A stretch of DNA of 64,000 bases from Actinacidiphila alni (lineage in GTDB: Bacteria; Actinomycetota; Actinomycetes; Streptomycetales; Streptomycetaceae), in assembly GCF_900112845.1 (NCBI RefSeq), contig NZ_FONG01000022.1, positions 1-64,000 of the forward strand. Reading direction: 5' to 3'. Positions 1 through 9,476 of the stretch are shown one piece after another. Numbering within the stretch: the stretch's first letter is position 1; each line of letters starts with the position of its first letter. The translations under genes were made by a program, and so were the position numbers. Below the pieces are notes generated by a model. It made no database searches and had not been told where the DNA came from. It saw only the letters and a list, made by a program, of their open reading frames with translations.

Positions 1-358
1 TGCCCAGACCGACCGGCCGCCCCAGGACGACACCGGACGTGATCCTGGCCGACAAGGCATATTCGTCCCGCGCGATCCGATCCCATCTGCGGCAGCGGAA
101 AATCCGGGCGGTGATCCCGCAGCCGGCGGACCAAGCCGCCAACCGCAAGCGGCGCGGCCGGCTCGGGGGCCGTCCACCGGCCTTCGACCGCAACGCCTAC
201 AAGCAGCGCAACACCGTCGAACGGTGCATCAACAAACTCAAGCAATGGCGCGGCCTGGCCACCCGCTACGACAAGACCGCCACCATCTACCTCGCCGGAC
301 TCCACCTCGCCGCCATCTTCATCTGGTCAGCCAGATGATCCGAAAGAAACGGCCTAGT
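1..358 (+). mobile_element. Right end of an IS5-family insertion sequence, cut by the window edge
   Basis: The element consists of the 3' part of a transposase gene followed by about 20 bases ending near GAAACGGCCTAG, which resembles the terminal inverted repeat common in Streptomyces IS5/IS427-type elements. The left end lies outside the window, so completeness cannot be judged. It sits beside the recombinase remnant downstream of the tmRNA gene, a place where mobile DNA often collects. Confidence 0.65.
3..338 (+). CDS. IS5-family transposase, C-terminal part
   Basis: The reading frame is open from the first bases of the window, so the gene starts upstream of it; the GTG at 39 is not the real start. 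The protein reads GRPRTTPDVILADKAYSS, then a basic stretch, then NTVERCINKLKQWRGLATRYDK. These are the C-terminal hallmarks of DDE transposases of the IS5/IS427 type: the third acidic residue lies in the TVERCINKLKQWR helix and the Asp in LADKAY. It ends at a TGA directly before the terminal repeat. It would catalyse cut-and-paste movement of its own element. Whether the complete gene is functional cannot be seen. Confidence 0.8.
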   Translation, partial: PRPTGRPRTTPDVILADKAYSSRAIRSHLRQRKIRAVIPQPADQAANRKRRGRLGGRPPAFDRNAYKQRNTVERCINKLKQWRGLATRYDKTATIYLAGLHLAAIFIWSAR

Positions 359-407
359 CCCAACCTCCATGAGGCTGCTCAGAGCATCACCCTGGCCGCA
401 CGAATCG

Positions 408-582
408 TCTAACGGGCGCAAGGTGCTCAACCGGGCCGTGTTCACGCGGCTGTACCTCGACGCGGTGTACGATGCGCCGGTTGTCGCCGGCCACGAGTTG
501 GCCGAGCCGTTCGCACCCCTCATCGAGGCAGAACGAGGGGTGAGTCTGAGCGCTGAGGCTGACAAGGTCCTAGAAAGACGAA
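408..582 (+). pseudogene. Serine-recombinase C-terminal remnant
   Basis: In one frame this stretch reads GRKVLNRAVFTRLYLD, then a variable part, then GHELAEPFAPLIEAERG. This resembles the end of large serine recombinases (integrases), where a basic LNxAxFxxxYxD segment is followed by ELAEPFxxLL. No catalytic N-terminal domain is present and the frame simply runs on into the ssrA terminator, so it is a decayed fragment. Large serine integrases come from actinophages and integrative elements. Its place next to the ssrA 3' end suggests an old integration, though this is inference. Only about 60 residues support the call. Confidence 0.5.
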
Positions 583-610
583 ACGGCGCCTTCCTTGCGG
601 AAGACGCCGT
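583..610 (-). terminator. Rho-independent terminator of ssrA
   Basis: ACGGCGCCTTCC and GGAAGACGCCGT form a 12-bp hairpin with one mismatch around a TTGC loop. On the minus strand it is followed by TTTCGTCTTT, a fair U-tract. It lies 72 bases beyond the tmRNA 3' end. Confidence 0.7.
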
Positions 611-681
611 ACGTCTGGGGTTGACCAGTGCAGACCTACTCGCTGTCTCCCTCACGGATGAGGGTTCGAGTAAAGCTGCGT

Positions 682-1051
682 TGGTGGAGATGGCGGGAAT
701 CGAACCCGCGTCCTGTGGTGCGGAAACAGGGCTTCTCCGAGCGCAGTCCGCTGTGCTTTTCTCGGCCCCGGCAGTCACGCGGACAAGCCGCCGACGGGCT
801 CAGTCACTGTTTGATTTCCTTCTCAGGCCCGTGACCGGCCTGAGAAGTTTAGATCCCTTGATGATGCCAGGATCCGGGTCGGGATCACCCCCGGGCTGAC
901 ACTTCGCAAGTCGCTACTTAGGCAGCGAGGGCGAAGGAATCGCGCTTGGTGTTGGCGATTATTGGTTGCGACATATGGTTAACGAGATCATTGCCGCTTC
1001 CTCGGCTCGCTTCCCCTGCTTCGACATCCCCAGTCGAAACCGATCATCCCC
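682..1051 (-). ncRNA. ssrA: tmRNA (transfer-messenger RNA)
   Basis: The tRNA-like ends are complete. The 5' end GGGGATG pairs with CATCTCC near the 3' end, the T-arm reads GGGTTCGATTCCC, and CCA is encoded at 684-682. The tag frame runs from 956 down to 918 and encodes ANTKRDSFALAA followed by TAA, the Streptomyces-type degradation tag. The molecule is 370 nt long. With SmpB, tmRNA frees ribosomes stalled on broken messages and tags the incomplete protein for proteolysis. Upstream on the minus strand a TACGAT box (1098-1103) could be a -10 element. The 3' end is a classic integration site, and recombinase and IS fragments lie just downstream. Confidence 0.95.
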
Positions 1052-1278
1052 ATGTTGTTTTTTCAAGGTGCACCACCCGGGGGTGGTTGCTGACTCCATC
1101 GTACGGGACCAACGCCGAGCGGTGCCAGCGCATTCCTCCCGGGGCGCCGCCCCGCCGTTCGCGCGTGGCGCCGTTGCGTCACGTCGCATGCGTGCCACGG
1201 GAAACCGGTGACAGGTGAGGCGGGGCGGCCGGATTCTTTCCAGCATCGCGTGCACATGCATGGAAAGGGGCTGGACCG
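1052..1278. promoter_or_regulatory. Divergent promoter region between ssrA and the subtilase gene
   Basis: This 227-bp region must hold promoters for both flanking genes. A short palindrome, ACCACCCGGGGGTGGT (near 1072-1087), lies in the ssrA leader and TACGAT can be read on the minus strand at 1098-1103. The subtilase has a GGAAAGGGG Shine-Dalgarno sequence about 7 bases before its ATG. No known operator is recognised. Confidence 0.4.
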
Positions 1279-4200
1279 ATGAGACGAACCAGCGTCGCGG
1301 CGGTCGTGTCGACAGGGCTGATGCTGGCCGCATCCGTGACGTTACCGACAGTGGCCACCGCCGCTCAGGGCGCCTCGGGCGGTACTGACAACGCGGCCGA
1401 CAACGCTGTCATGAGCAGTGCGGGAACAGGCGCGGGGACAGATGCCGGGACGAGCGCCACCGTACGGCTGATCACCGGCGACCGGGTGACGGTCACGACG
1501 GCGCAGGACGGGCGGCACACGGCGTCGGTGCGGCCGGGGGCCGGGCGGGAAGGGGTGGTGTTCCACACCTCGGAGGCGGACGGGCGGCTCACCGTACTGC
1601 CGTCCGACGCGGACCCGCTGGTGCGGGCCGGGACGCTGGACCGGCGGCTGTTCGACGTCACCGGGCTGGTGGCGCAGCAGTACGACGAGGCCCACCGGGC
1701 GTCGCTCCCGCTGATCGTCGGCCAGGGAGCGGGGAAGGCCGGGAAGGCCGGGAAAACCGGGAAGGCGGGGACGGCGAAGGACGCCGCCGTGGACCGGCTC
1801 ACCGCGTACGCCGACACCGCCACCCCCACCCACGAGCTGAACAGCATCGACGCCCGCTCGTTGAGCGTCCCGGACGCCGAACTCGGCGACTTCTGGCAGC
1901 AGTTGGTGCCCGACCCGGCGAAGCCCCGGATCGAGGCGGCGAATGCCGCTCCGAAGATCTGGCTCGACGCCCGCGTGAAGGCAGCGGCCGACCCCACGAG
2001 CATGGACCAGATCGGCGCCCCGCCGCTGTGGCAGGCCGGCTACGAGGGCGACGGCGTCAAGGTCGCGGTGCTGGACACCGGCGTCGACGGGACGCACCCG
2101 GACCTCAAGGGCCGGATCGCGAAGGCCGAGGACTTCACCGCGAGCCCGACCGGCACGGGCGACCACTTCGGGCACGGTACGCACGTGGCGTCGATCATCG
2201 GCGGTACGGGAGCGGCCTCGGGCGGTGCGCGCCGGGGGGTTGCCGACGCGGCGGACCTGCTGGTCGGCAAGGTGCTCGGGGACGACGGCTACGGCTCGGA
2301 CTCGCAGGTCATCGCGGGCATGCAGTGGGCCGCGGACCAGGGCGCCAAGGTCGTCAACATGAGCCTGGGCGCCGACGACGAGAGCGACGGCACCGACCCG
2401 ATGAGCCTGGCGCTGAACGAGATCAGCGAGGCCAGCGGCACGCTGTTCGTCGTGGCGGCGGGCAACAACGGGCAGAGCGGGCCGCAGTCCGTGGGCATCC
2501 CCGGTGTCGCGGACGACGCGCTGACCGTGGGCGCGGTCGACAGCCACGACGCGCTCGCCGACTTCTCCAGCCGGGGCCCGCGCCCCGGTGACGGCGCCGT
2601 CAAGCCCGATGTGACCGCGCCGGGCGTGGACATCGTCGCGGCCCGCGCGGCCGGCACCACACTGGGCGACCCGGTCGACCCGTACTACGTGACGCTGTCC
2701 GGTACGTCGATGGCCACCCCGCACGTGGCGGGCGCGGCGGCGCTGCTGGCGCAGCGGCACCCGGGCTGGACGGCGCGGCAGCTCAAGGACGCGCTGATCA
2801 GCACCGCGCACACCGTGGACGGGCAGGCCGTGACCGACCAGGGCGGCGGCCGGATCGACGTGTCGGCGGCCGCGCTCGGCCCCGTCACGGCCACCGGCAC
2901 CGTCTTCCTCGGCGACGTCCACGAGGGCGACCCGGCGGCGACGCACACCATCACGTACACCAACACCTCGGACGCGCCCGTCACCCTCGCGCTCGCCATG
3001 ACGCTCGCGACCCCCGGCGGCCGGGAGCCGGGCACCGGAGCGGTACGCCTCGGCGACGACGGTGACGCAAGCGCCGTCACCGTCCCGGCCGGTGGGACCT
3101 CCCGACTCCCGCTCACCGTCGACCCGTCGAAGGTCGAGCACGGCTCCTACTACGGCTATCTCACCGCGACACCGCACGGCCGCGCGGCGGTGCACACCAC
3201 GCTCGCCCTCGTCGCCCACGGCCCGGTGCACACCCTGACGGTCACCGCGTACGACGCGCACGGCGCCCTCGCCCAGCCCGCGTTGAGCGTCTTCGGGGCG
3301 AACGGGCTGCTCTACCCGCTCGGCACCGGCGACGGCGTCTCGGCCGCCGACCTGGAGGAGGGCACGTACCAAGTCCGGGCGTCCTTCCAGGAGATGACGC
3401 CCAAGGGCGTCGAGGAGCGGCTGGTCGTCCTGCCGGAGGTCAAGCTCACCAAGGACACGGCCGTGACCGTGGACGCCCGCAGGACCACCCCGGTCGAGAT
3501 CCGTACGCCACGGCCCGCCCAGCAGAGCGGTGTGCCGTACTACCAGACGTACCGCAGCATCGACGGCCGCAGCATGCTGGAGGCCGAGCAGTTCTTCACC
3601 GGCACGCTCAGCAAGCTCTACGTCAGCCCGACGGACCGAGTCACCGACGGGGACTTCGAGTTCAGCTCGCGCTGGCAGCTCGCCGCGCCGCAGCTCACCA
3701 TGCGGGCGCCGGGCACCGGTATCGATCTGACCGGCTACTACACCTCGTACTCGCCGGCGTTCGGCGACCGGGGCGCGGATCTGACGGCGGTCGACGCGGG
3801 CAGCCTCCAGCAGCCCGACTTCAGCAGGGCGCGCGGCAAGCTGGCCGTGGTCCGCAATGAAACCGGCGAAGGGGAGAGGGACTTGGCGGCGCTGGCCGCG
3901 AAGGCCGGGGTGCGCGCGCTGCTGATCGTGCACTTCTCCGACTTCGGCTGGACCCGCTGGTATCCGACCGGCGAGCGCAACGCGATCCCGACCGTACGGG
4001 TCGGGAAGGCGGAAGGGGACGCGCTGCTGGGGAGGATCGCGAAGAAGCGGGTCACCGTGCGGTTCGGCGGGACGGTCGTCAGCCCGTACTTCTACGACGT
4101 CGTGCAGACGTCCGCGCGGCGGATTCCGCGGCACGTCGTGTACACCGTCTCGAACGCCAACAGCGCGGTGATTCCCAGCACTTACGCCGAGAACGGCGGC

Positions 4201-5190
4201 ACGCCGTGGGCGAGCGAGCAGCGCTTCGCGTGGCGGCCGTACCAGGGCGTGGCCTGGGAGGAGACCAGGAACGTGCCGACGGGTCTGACCCGTACCGAAT
4301 ACCTCAGCACCGACGGCACGCTGTGGCAGCACCGGGTCAACCAGGAGACGACCTTCGACATCGACGTACCGCTCAAGGCCGGGATGGTGGGCCCCGCGAC
4401 CGTCTACCGGCCGGGCCGGCAGCCCGCCGAGGCGTGGCAGCAGGCCGTGGTCCGGCCGTCGATCCCGCGCGGCACCCGGACCCCGAGCGTACGGGTCGGC
4501 GACGTACTCGACCTGCGGATACCGGAGTTCACCGACTCCGGGGACGGGCACTGGGCGCGGGCCGCGACCGATGGCGGCTTCGGCGGATTCGGCGGAGCCG
4601 CCGACACTGCGGGCAACTCCCTTGCCGCGCAAGGTGATCCGCCGGACGGCGACTCCGCCTCGGCGGCGCTCTTCAGGAACGGCACGCTGGTCGGCACCGC
4701 CGACTCCCCGTGGACCGACGTCGAAGTCGCCCCGGGCAGCGCCGACTTCCGCCTGGACGTGACGACGTCGCGGGTCTCCCCGGAGTGGGAGTACGCGACC
4801 GGCACCAGCACCTCGTGGTGGTTCCGGTCCGGCAGCACCGCTCAGGCGGCGCTCCTGCCGCTGCTCCAGGTCGACTACGCGGTCCCGGTCGACGCCCGGA
4901 ACGCGGTACGCGCCGGCCGCTCGCACACTGTCGGCCTGACGGTCCGCGCCCAGGACGGGGCGGCCGTGCCCAAGGGCGTCGAGGTCGAGGTGCAGGCGTC
5001 GTACGACGACGGGCGCACCTGGAGCACGGCCCGCGTCGACTCCCGCGGTCACAACACCTTCGACGCCCGGCTCACCAGGTCCGGCCACGGCAAGGGCGAC
5101 GCGTACGTGACGCTGCGGGTCACCGCCCGCGACGCCGCGGGCGACCGCGTCCGGCAGACCGTGACGCGCGCCTACCTGTGGCGGGGGTGA
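1279..5190 (+). CDS. Secreted subtilisin-like serine protease (S8), 1303 aa
   Basis: The protein starts with a Sec signal peptide (MRRTSVAA, a hydrophobic stretch, cleavage near ATAAQG). The S8 catalytic domain covers about residues 230-540. Asp266 lies in VAVLDTGVDG, His299 in GHGTHVA, Asn396 in VAAGNNG and Ser477 in SGTSMATPHVAG, so the catalytic set is complete. A PA-like insert occurs near 855-930 (AGVRALLIVHFSDFG). The rest is a long beta-rich region of unknown use. At 1303 aa it belongs to the large extracellular actinomycete subtilases rather than the small ones. It probably degrades extracellular protein. The AAAGGGG site fixes the ATG start. A LuxR-type regulator follows in the same direction 249 bp later and may control it; that is inference from position. 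Confidence 0.92.
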   Translation: MRRTSVAAVVSTGLMLAASVTLPTVATAAQGASGGTDNAADNAVMSSAGTGAGTDAGTSATVRLITGDRVTVTTAQDGRHTASVRPGAGREGVVFHTSEADGRLTVLPSDADPLVRAGTLDRRLFDVTGLVAQQYDEAHRASLPLIVGQGAGKAGKAGKTGKAGTAKDAAVDRLTAYADTATPTHELNSIDARSLSVPDAELGDFWQQLVPDPAKPRIEAANAAPKIWLDARVKAAADPTSMDQIGAPPLWQAGYEGDGVKVAVLDTGVDGTHPDLKGRIAKAEDFTASPTGTGDHFGHGTHVASIIGGTGAASGGARRGVADAADLLVGKVLGDDGYGSDSQVIAGMQWAADQGAKVVNMSLGADDESDGTDPMSLALNEISEASGTLFVVAAGNNGQSGPQSVGIPGVADDALTVGAVDSHDALADFSSRGPRPGDGAVKPDVTAPGVDIVAARAAGTTLGDPVDPYYVTLSGTSMATPHVAGAAALLAQRHPGWTARQLKDALISTAHTVDGQAVTDQGGGRIDVSAAALGPVTATGTVFLGDVHEGDPAATHTITYTNTSDAPVTLALAMTLATPGGREPGTGAVRLGDDGDASAVTVPAGGTSRLPLTVDPSKVEHGSYYGYLTATPHGRAAVHTTLALVAHGPVHTLTVTAYDAHGALAQPALSVFGANGLLYPLGTGDGVSAADLEEGTYQVRASFQEMTPKGVEERLVVLPEVKLTKDTAVTVDARRTTPVEIRTPRPAQQSGVPYYQTYRSIDGRSMLEAEQFFTGTLSKLYVSPTDRVTDGDFEFSSRWQLAAPQLTMRAPGTGIDLTGYYTSYSPAFGDRGADLTAVDAGSLQQPDFSRARGKLAVVRNETGEGERDLAALAAKAGVRALLIVHFSDFGWTRWYPTGERNAIPTVRVGKAEGDALLGRIAKKRVTVRFGGTVVSPYFYDVVQTSARRIPRHVVYTVSNANSAVIPSTYAENGGTPWASEQRFAWRPYQGVAWEETRNVPTGLTRTEYLSTDGTLWQHRVNQETTFDIDVPLKAGMVGPATVYRPGRQPAEAWQQAVVRPSIPRGTRTPSVRVGDVLDLRIPEFTDSGDGHWARAATDGGFGGFGGAADTAGNSLAAQGDPPDGDSASAALFRNGTLVGTADSPWTDVEVAPGSADFRLDVTTSRVSPEWEYATGTSTSWWFRSGSTAQAALLPLLQVDYAVPVDARNAVRAGRSHTVGLTVRAQDGAAVPKGVEVEVQASYDDGRTWSTARVDSRGHNTFDARLTRSGHGKGDAYVTLRVTARDAAGDRVRQTVTRAYLWRG

Positions 5191-5204
5191 GGGGGATGTG
5201 AACG

Positions 5205-5253
5205 GCGGTCGGCGGACCGGCGCGTGCCACCGGCGCGCCCGCCCGCCGACCGC
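5205..5253 (+). terminator. Possible terminator after the subtilase gene
   Basis: GCGGTCGGCGG (5205-5215) and CCGCCGACCGC (5243-5253) form a perfect 11-bp stem around a GC-rich loop that can fold again. No U-tract follows, as is usual in Streptomyces. Confidence 0.4.
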
Positions 5254-5439
5254 ACCGCCGCCGGGGCGGGCGGGCCAGTGGGGTGCCTGCCCGCCCCGGC
5301 CCGTACCCGGAACACCCCGCCGGGTGCCCCGAGCCGGCCCCGCGGCCCGGCCGCGGCCCCCGGGCCTGCCCCGGAACCGGCCTCTGCGCTCGTAGTACGG
5401 TGGCCCCTCACTTCGCCGCCGGCCTGCGAGGAGGGTGCC

Positions 5440-6444
5440 ATGGCGCTGGAGGCCGCCGGGATCACCGATGCCGAGGAAACCGCGTACCGGCTGCTGGTGA
5501 CGAGGGACAGCGCCTCGGCGCAGGAGATCGCCGAGCACTCGGGCCTCAGCCAGGAGGACGCGGCGGCGGCGCTCGCCGCGCTCGCGGCCAAGGCGATGGC
5601 CAGCCCCTCCGACGGGCGGCCGCCGCGTTACCGCGCGCACCCGCCGGACGTGGCGCTGCTGCCGCAGCTCAAGCACCGCGCCGACGCGCTCGACCTGGCG
5701 CGGTCGGCGGCGACGGACCTGCTGGAGACCTACCGGGCCGCGGCCCGCCGCCGTGACGCGGGCCTGCTGATCGAGGTCATCACCGGGGCGGAGGCGCTGC
5801 GGCAGCGGCTGCGGCAGATCCAGGACCGGGCGCGCGACGAGATGCTGTGGTTCTGCAAGGCGCAGTACGTGGCGATGCCCTCGGGCAGCAACACCGCCGA
5901 ATTCGACGCGCTCGCCCGCGGGGTGCGTTACCGGGTGCTCTACGAACGGGACTTCTTCGACGACGAGGGCGCCGTCGGCAACATCGCGGCGGCCGTCCGC
6001 AAGGGCGAACTCGCCCGCGCCGTCCCGCACCTGCCGCTGCGGCTCGCGGTCGCCGACCGGTCGGTGGCGATCTTCCCGCTGGTACCGGGCGGGCCGCACG
6101 GCAGCCCGGACGAGCCGTCCACCGCGCTGGTCCGCGACAGCAGCCTGCTCGACGCGCTGATCGCGCTCTTCGAGCGCTACTGGGAGGACGCCGTGCCGCT
6201 GCACGTCACCGCCTCCGGCACGGTCACCGGCACCTCCGGCGTCGGCCCCGCCGACCCGCTGTCCGCCACCGACCGCCGCCTGCTGTCCCTGCTGGTCGCG
6301 GGCGTCGCCGACAAGGCCATCGCCACCCAGATGAACCTCAGCCGCCGCACCCTCCAGCGCCGCGTCCACCACATGATGGAACTGGCCGGCGCCACCACCC
6401 GTACCCAGCTCGCCTGGCAGGCCGCCCGCCGCGGCTGGCTCTGA
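5440..6444 (+). CDS. TrmB/LuxR-type transcriptional regulator
   Basis: The start is the ATG preceded by GAGGAGGG; the frame is open further upstream but has no other well-placed start. The 334-aa protein begins with a winged-helix segment (about 10-60, AQEIAEHSGLSQEDAAAALAAL) like TrmB-type regulators. A middle ligand- or phospholipase-D-like region (130-230, LLIEVITGAEALRQRL) follows. It ends in a LuxR/GerE helix-turn-helix (about 270-330, LSATDRRLLSLLVAGVADKA, then MNLSRRTLQRRVHHMM). This three-part arrangement is common in Streptomyces. Family members often sit beside secreted protease or hydrolase genes, as here behind the subtilase. The ligand and targets are unknown. Confidence 0.82.
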   Translation: MALEAAGITDAEETAYRLLVTRDSASAQEIAEHSGLSQEDAAAALAALAAKAMASPSDGRPPRYRAHPPDVALLPQLKHRADALDLARSAATDLLETYRAAARRRDAGLLIEVITGAEALRQRLRQIQDRARDEMLWFCKAQYVAMPSGSNTAEFDALARGVRYRVLYERDFFDDEGAVGNIAAAVRKGELARAVPHLPLRLAVADRSVAIFPLVPGGPHGSPDEPSTALVRDSSLLDALIALFERYWEDAVPLHVTASGTVTGTSGVGPADPLSATDRRLLSLLVAGVADKAIATQMNLSRRTLQRRVHHMMELAGATTRTQLAWQAARRGWL

Positions 6445-6631
6445 CGGAAACGGCACCGGCCCGCGCCCCGTACGACGGATCCTTCCGCCCGGCAGGGCGC
6501 GCGCTCACACCCCGCCCCCGCCCCGGGTGAGTGCATGGTTGCGCTTCCGTCACCTCGGGCCACGGGGAGGTAACGCGGCGTTCCTAGGGTCGGGCCGAAG
6601 GCCAAGGGGCGACGACGGTGGGAGGCGCGGC

Positions 6632-8008
6632 ATGAGTGGGTCGGCGGGTCGCTGGGCGGGTCGGTGGATCGAGGAGTGGGACCCGGAGGACGAGCGGTTC
6701 TGGGAGGAGGGCGGCGGAAAACAGGTCGCGCGGCGCAATCTGGTCTTCTCGGTGCTGTCCGAGCACATCGGCTTCTCCATCTGGAGCCTGTGGTCGGTGA
6801 TGGTGCTGTTCATGGGGCCGGAGTACGGGGTCGACCCGGCGGGCAAATTCTTCCTGGTGGCGATGCCGACGCTGGTCGGCGGCGTGATGCGGGTGCCGTA
6901 CACCTTCGCGGTGGCGAAATTCGGCGGCCGGAACTGGACGATCGTCAGCGCGCTGCTGCTGCTGGTCCCCACGGTCACCGCCGCCTTCGTGATGAAGCCG
7001 GGCGCGTCGTACACCACCTTGATGGTGGTCGCCGCGCTGACCGGCGTCGGCGGCGGCAACTTCGCCTCCTCGATGACGAACATCAACGCCTTCTACCCGC
7101 TGCGCGAGAAGGGCTGGGCGCTCGGACTCAACGCGGGCGGCGGCAACATCGGGGTGCCCGCGATCCAGCTGACCGGCCTGCTGGTGATCGGCACCGCGGG
7201 CGCCGCGCACCCGCGGATCGTGCTCGCCGTCTACATCCCGCTGGTGGTCCTCGCGGCGACGCTGGCCGCGCTGTACATGGACAATCTCGCCCCGGTGCGC
7301 AATGACACGGGCGCCGCGCTGGCCGCCGCCAAGGACGCGCACACCTGGATCATGTCGGTGCTGTACGTCGGGACGTTCGGCTCCTTCATCGGCTACAGCT
7401 TCGCCTTCGGCCTGGTGCTGCAGAACCAGTTCGGCCGCACCCCGCTCCAGGCCGCCGACCTCACCTTCATCGGCCCGCTGCTCGGCTCGCTGGTCCGCCC
7501 GGTCGGCGGCCGGCTCGCCGACCGGTTCGGCGGCGCCCGGATCACGCTGTGGAACTTCCTCGCCATGGCCGCCGCGACCGGCGTCGTCATCGTCGCGTCG
7601 CGGCAGAAGTCGCTGGCCCTGTTCCTGGTCGGCTTCATCGCCCTGTTCGTGCTGACCGGCGTCGGCAACGGCTCGGCGTACAAGATGATCCCCGGCATCT
7701 TCCGGCGCAAGGCCGAGGCGGACGGCCTGACCGGCGAGGCGGCCGACGCGTACGGGCGGCGGCTGTCCGGCGCCGCGATGGGGCTGATCGGCGCGGTCGG
7801 GGCACTCGGCGGCGTCGCCATCAACCTCGCCTTCCGCGAGTCGTTCCTGAACGCCTCCTCCGGCACCCCGGCCTTCTTCTCCTTCCTCGGCTACTACGCG
7901 CTGTGTTACGTACTGACCTGGGCCGTATACCTGCGGCGCCCGGCCGGCGCGCCGGTCACGGCGGGAGAAGCGGCACCGGCCGGGGCGGCGGCGTACGCGG
8001 AGGTGTGA
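6632..8008 (+). CDS. narK: Nitrate/nitrite transporter (MFS, NarK type)
   Basis: The 458-aa protein has about 12 membrane segments and the nitrate/nitrite porter signatures GLNAGGGNIGVPAIQL (helix 5) and GVGNGSAYKMIPGIF (helix 11). Conserved arginines fall in membrane segments, for example MRVPYTF and LVRPVGGRLADRFGG. It moves nitrate or nitrite across the cytoplasmic membrane. The ATG at 6632 follows GGGAGG; the longer upstream frame lacks a site. The next gene in the same direction is the HemD-like regulator nnaR, the pairing seen in S. coelicolor, which supports a role in nitrogen assimilation. Direction (uptake or export) cannot be told from sequence. Confidence 0.88.
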   Translation: MSGSAGRWAGRWIEEWDPEDERFWEEGGGKQVARRNLVFSVLSEHIGFSIWSLWSVMVLFMGPEYGVDPAGKFFLVAMPTLVGGVMRVPYTFAVAKFGGRNWTIVSALLLLVPTVTAAFVMKPGASYTTLMVVAALTGVGGGNFASSMTNINAFYPLREKGWALGLNAGGGNIGVPAIQLTGLLVIGTAGAAHPRIVLAVYIPLVVLAATLAALYMDNLAPVRNDTGAALAAAKDAHTWIMSVLYVGTFGSFIGYSFAFGLVLQNQFGRTPLQAADLTFIGPLLGSLVRPVGGRLADRFGGARITLWNFLAMAAATGVVIVASRQKSLALFLVGFIALFVLTGVGNGSAYKMIPGIFRRKAEADGLTGEAADAYGRRLSGAAMGLIGAVGALGGVAINLAFRESFLNASSGTPAFFSFLGYYALCYVLTWAVYLRRPAGAPVTAGEAAPAGAAAYAEV

Positions 8009-8136
8009 GCGGGCCGCGAACCGCGCAGGTGTCCGTAACACCGGGGAAATCCCGGCGAACCGAACCCGACACCCCGCCTTGGGACGATGCCGTCCCCGGC
8101 GGGGTGGCCGGGCACCCAGACGAGCGGGGCACAGCC

Positions 8137-9354
8137 ATGCAGGGGCAGGACCACAGCCGGAGCCAGGACCCCGGCCCGGGCCGGGAGCACGGCCGGGGCC
8201 GGGGGCGGCCCGGCGCGGGCGGCGGAGTGCCGCCGCTGGCCGGGTTCACGGTCGGAGTGACGGCGGCCCGCCGCGCCGACGAGCTGGTGGCGCTGCTGGA
8301 ACGGCGCGGCGCGGCCGTGCTGCGCGCCCCCGTGCTGCGCATCGTGCCGCTGCCCGACGACACCGAACTGCTCGCCACCACCAAGCAGTTGATCGACGAC
8401 GCGCCGGACATCGTGGTCGCCACCACCGCGATCGGCTTCCGCGGCTGGATCGAGGCCGCCGACGGCTGGGGTTACGGCGAGGCGCTGCTGCGCCGCCTCG
8501 CCGAGGTCGAACTCCTCGCCCGCGGGCCGAAGATGCGCGGCGCGGTGCGCGCGGCCGGGCTGCGCGAGGCGTGGTCGCCGGCCTCGGAGTCCATGGCCGA
8601 GGTGCTGGAACGGCTGCTGGAACAGGGCGTCGACGGCCGCACCATCGCCGTCCAGCTGCACGGCGAGCCGCTGCCCGGCTTCATCGAGTCGCTGCGCGCG
8701 GCCGGCGCCCGTGTGGTGTCGGTGCCGGTCTACCGCTGGATGCCGCCGGAGGACCTCGCGCCCGTGGACCGGCTGCTGGACGCCGTGGTCGCCCGTGCGG
8801 TGGACGCGGTGAGCTTCACCAGCGCGCCGGCCGCCGCCTCCCTGCTGGACCGGGCCCGGCAGCGCGGGCAGCTCGACGAGCTGGTGGCGGCGCTGCGCGG
8901 CGACGTCCTGACCGCCTGCGTCGGCCCGGTCACCGCGCTGCCGCTGCAGGCCCACGATGTGCCGACCCGGCAGCCCGAACGCTTCAGGCTCGGCCCGCTC
9001 GTCCAGCTGATCGCCAGCGAACTGCCCGGCCGCGTAAGGCCGTTGCCGGTGGCCGGGCACCAGGTCGAGATACGCGGCCAGGCCGCCGTGGTGGACGGCG
9101 AGCTGCGGCCCGTGCCGCCCGCGGGTATGGCCCTGCTGCGGGCGCTGGCCCGCCGCCCCGGCTGGGTCGTCGCCCGCGGCGACCTGCTGCGCGCCCTGCC
9201 CGGCTCGGGCACCGACGAACACGCCGTCGAGACGGCGATGACCCGCCTCCGTACGGCCCTGGGCGCCCCCAAGCTGATCCAGACCGTCGTCAAACGCGGC
9301 TACCGCCTCTCCCTGGACCCGCACGCCGACAACAAATACGACTCCGCCTCGTAG
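8137..9354 (+). CDS. nnaR: Nitrate/nitrite assimilation regulator, HemD-like plus winged helix
   Basis: The 405-aa protein has a Gly/Arg-rich N-terminus, then a uroporphyrinogen-III-synthase-like (HemD) domain at about 35-270 (GFTVGVTAARRADELVALLE, VSFTSAPAAASLLD). A C-terminal OmpR-type winged-helix domain covers about 310-395 (RPVPPAGMALLRALARRPG, DEHAVETAMTRLRTALG, TVVKRGYRLSL). This fusion is the NnaR family, which activates nitrite-reduction and transport genes together with GlnR in Streptomyces. It is very unlikely to be a heme enzyme. It lies 128 bp after narK, same direction, probably with its own promoter. Start choice is uncertain; GTG at about 8104 is possible. Confidence 0.75.
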   Translation: MQGQDHSRSQDPGPGREHGRGRGRPGAGGGVPPLAGFTVGVTAARRADELVALLERRGAAVLRAPVLRIVPLPDDTELLATTKQLIDDAPDIVVATTAIGFRGWIEAADGWGYGEALLRRLAEVELLARGPKMRGAVRAAGLREAWSPASESMAEVLERLLEQGVDGRTIAVQLHGEPLPGFIESLRAAGARVVSVPVYRWMPPEDLAPVDRLLDAVVARAVDAVSFTSAPAAASLLDRARQRGQLDELVAALRGDVLTACVGPVTALPLQAHDVPTRQPERFRLGPLVQLIASELPGRVRPLPVAGHQVEIRGQAAVVDGELRPVPPAGMALLRALARRPGWVVARGDLLRALPGSGTDEHAVETAMTRLRTALGAPKLIQTVVKRGYRLSLDPHADNKYDSAS

Positions 9355-9476
9355 GCCCCAGGACCGATCCGCGTCGCAAGATCCGCGTCGCAAGGCCCCT
9401 ACGCGTGGTCTAGCCCGGAAGGGCTGCCTGCGGGCACCCTGGGGAGAGGTGACCGGCGGGCGGAAGGCGGCGGACG

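Noticed and set aside
1342..6456. 1704-aa open frame on the minus strand
   Set aside because: It is the mirror of the subtilase and LuxR genes, with Arg/Gly/Val-rich composition and no domain; high GC keeps such frames open.
8137..9354. Uroporphyrinogen-III synthase (heme synthesis)
   Set aside because: The fused winged-helix domain and narK neighbour point to a nitrate regulator instead.
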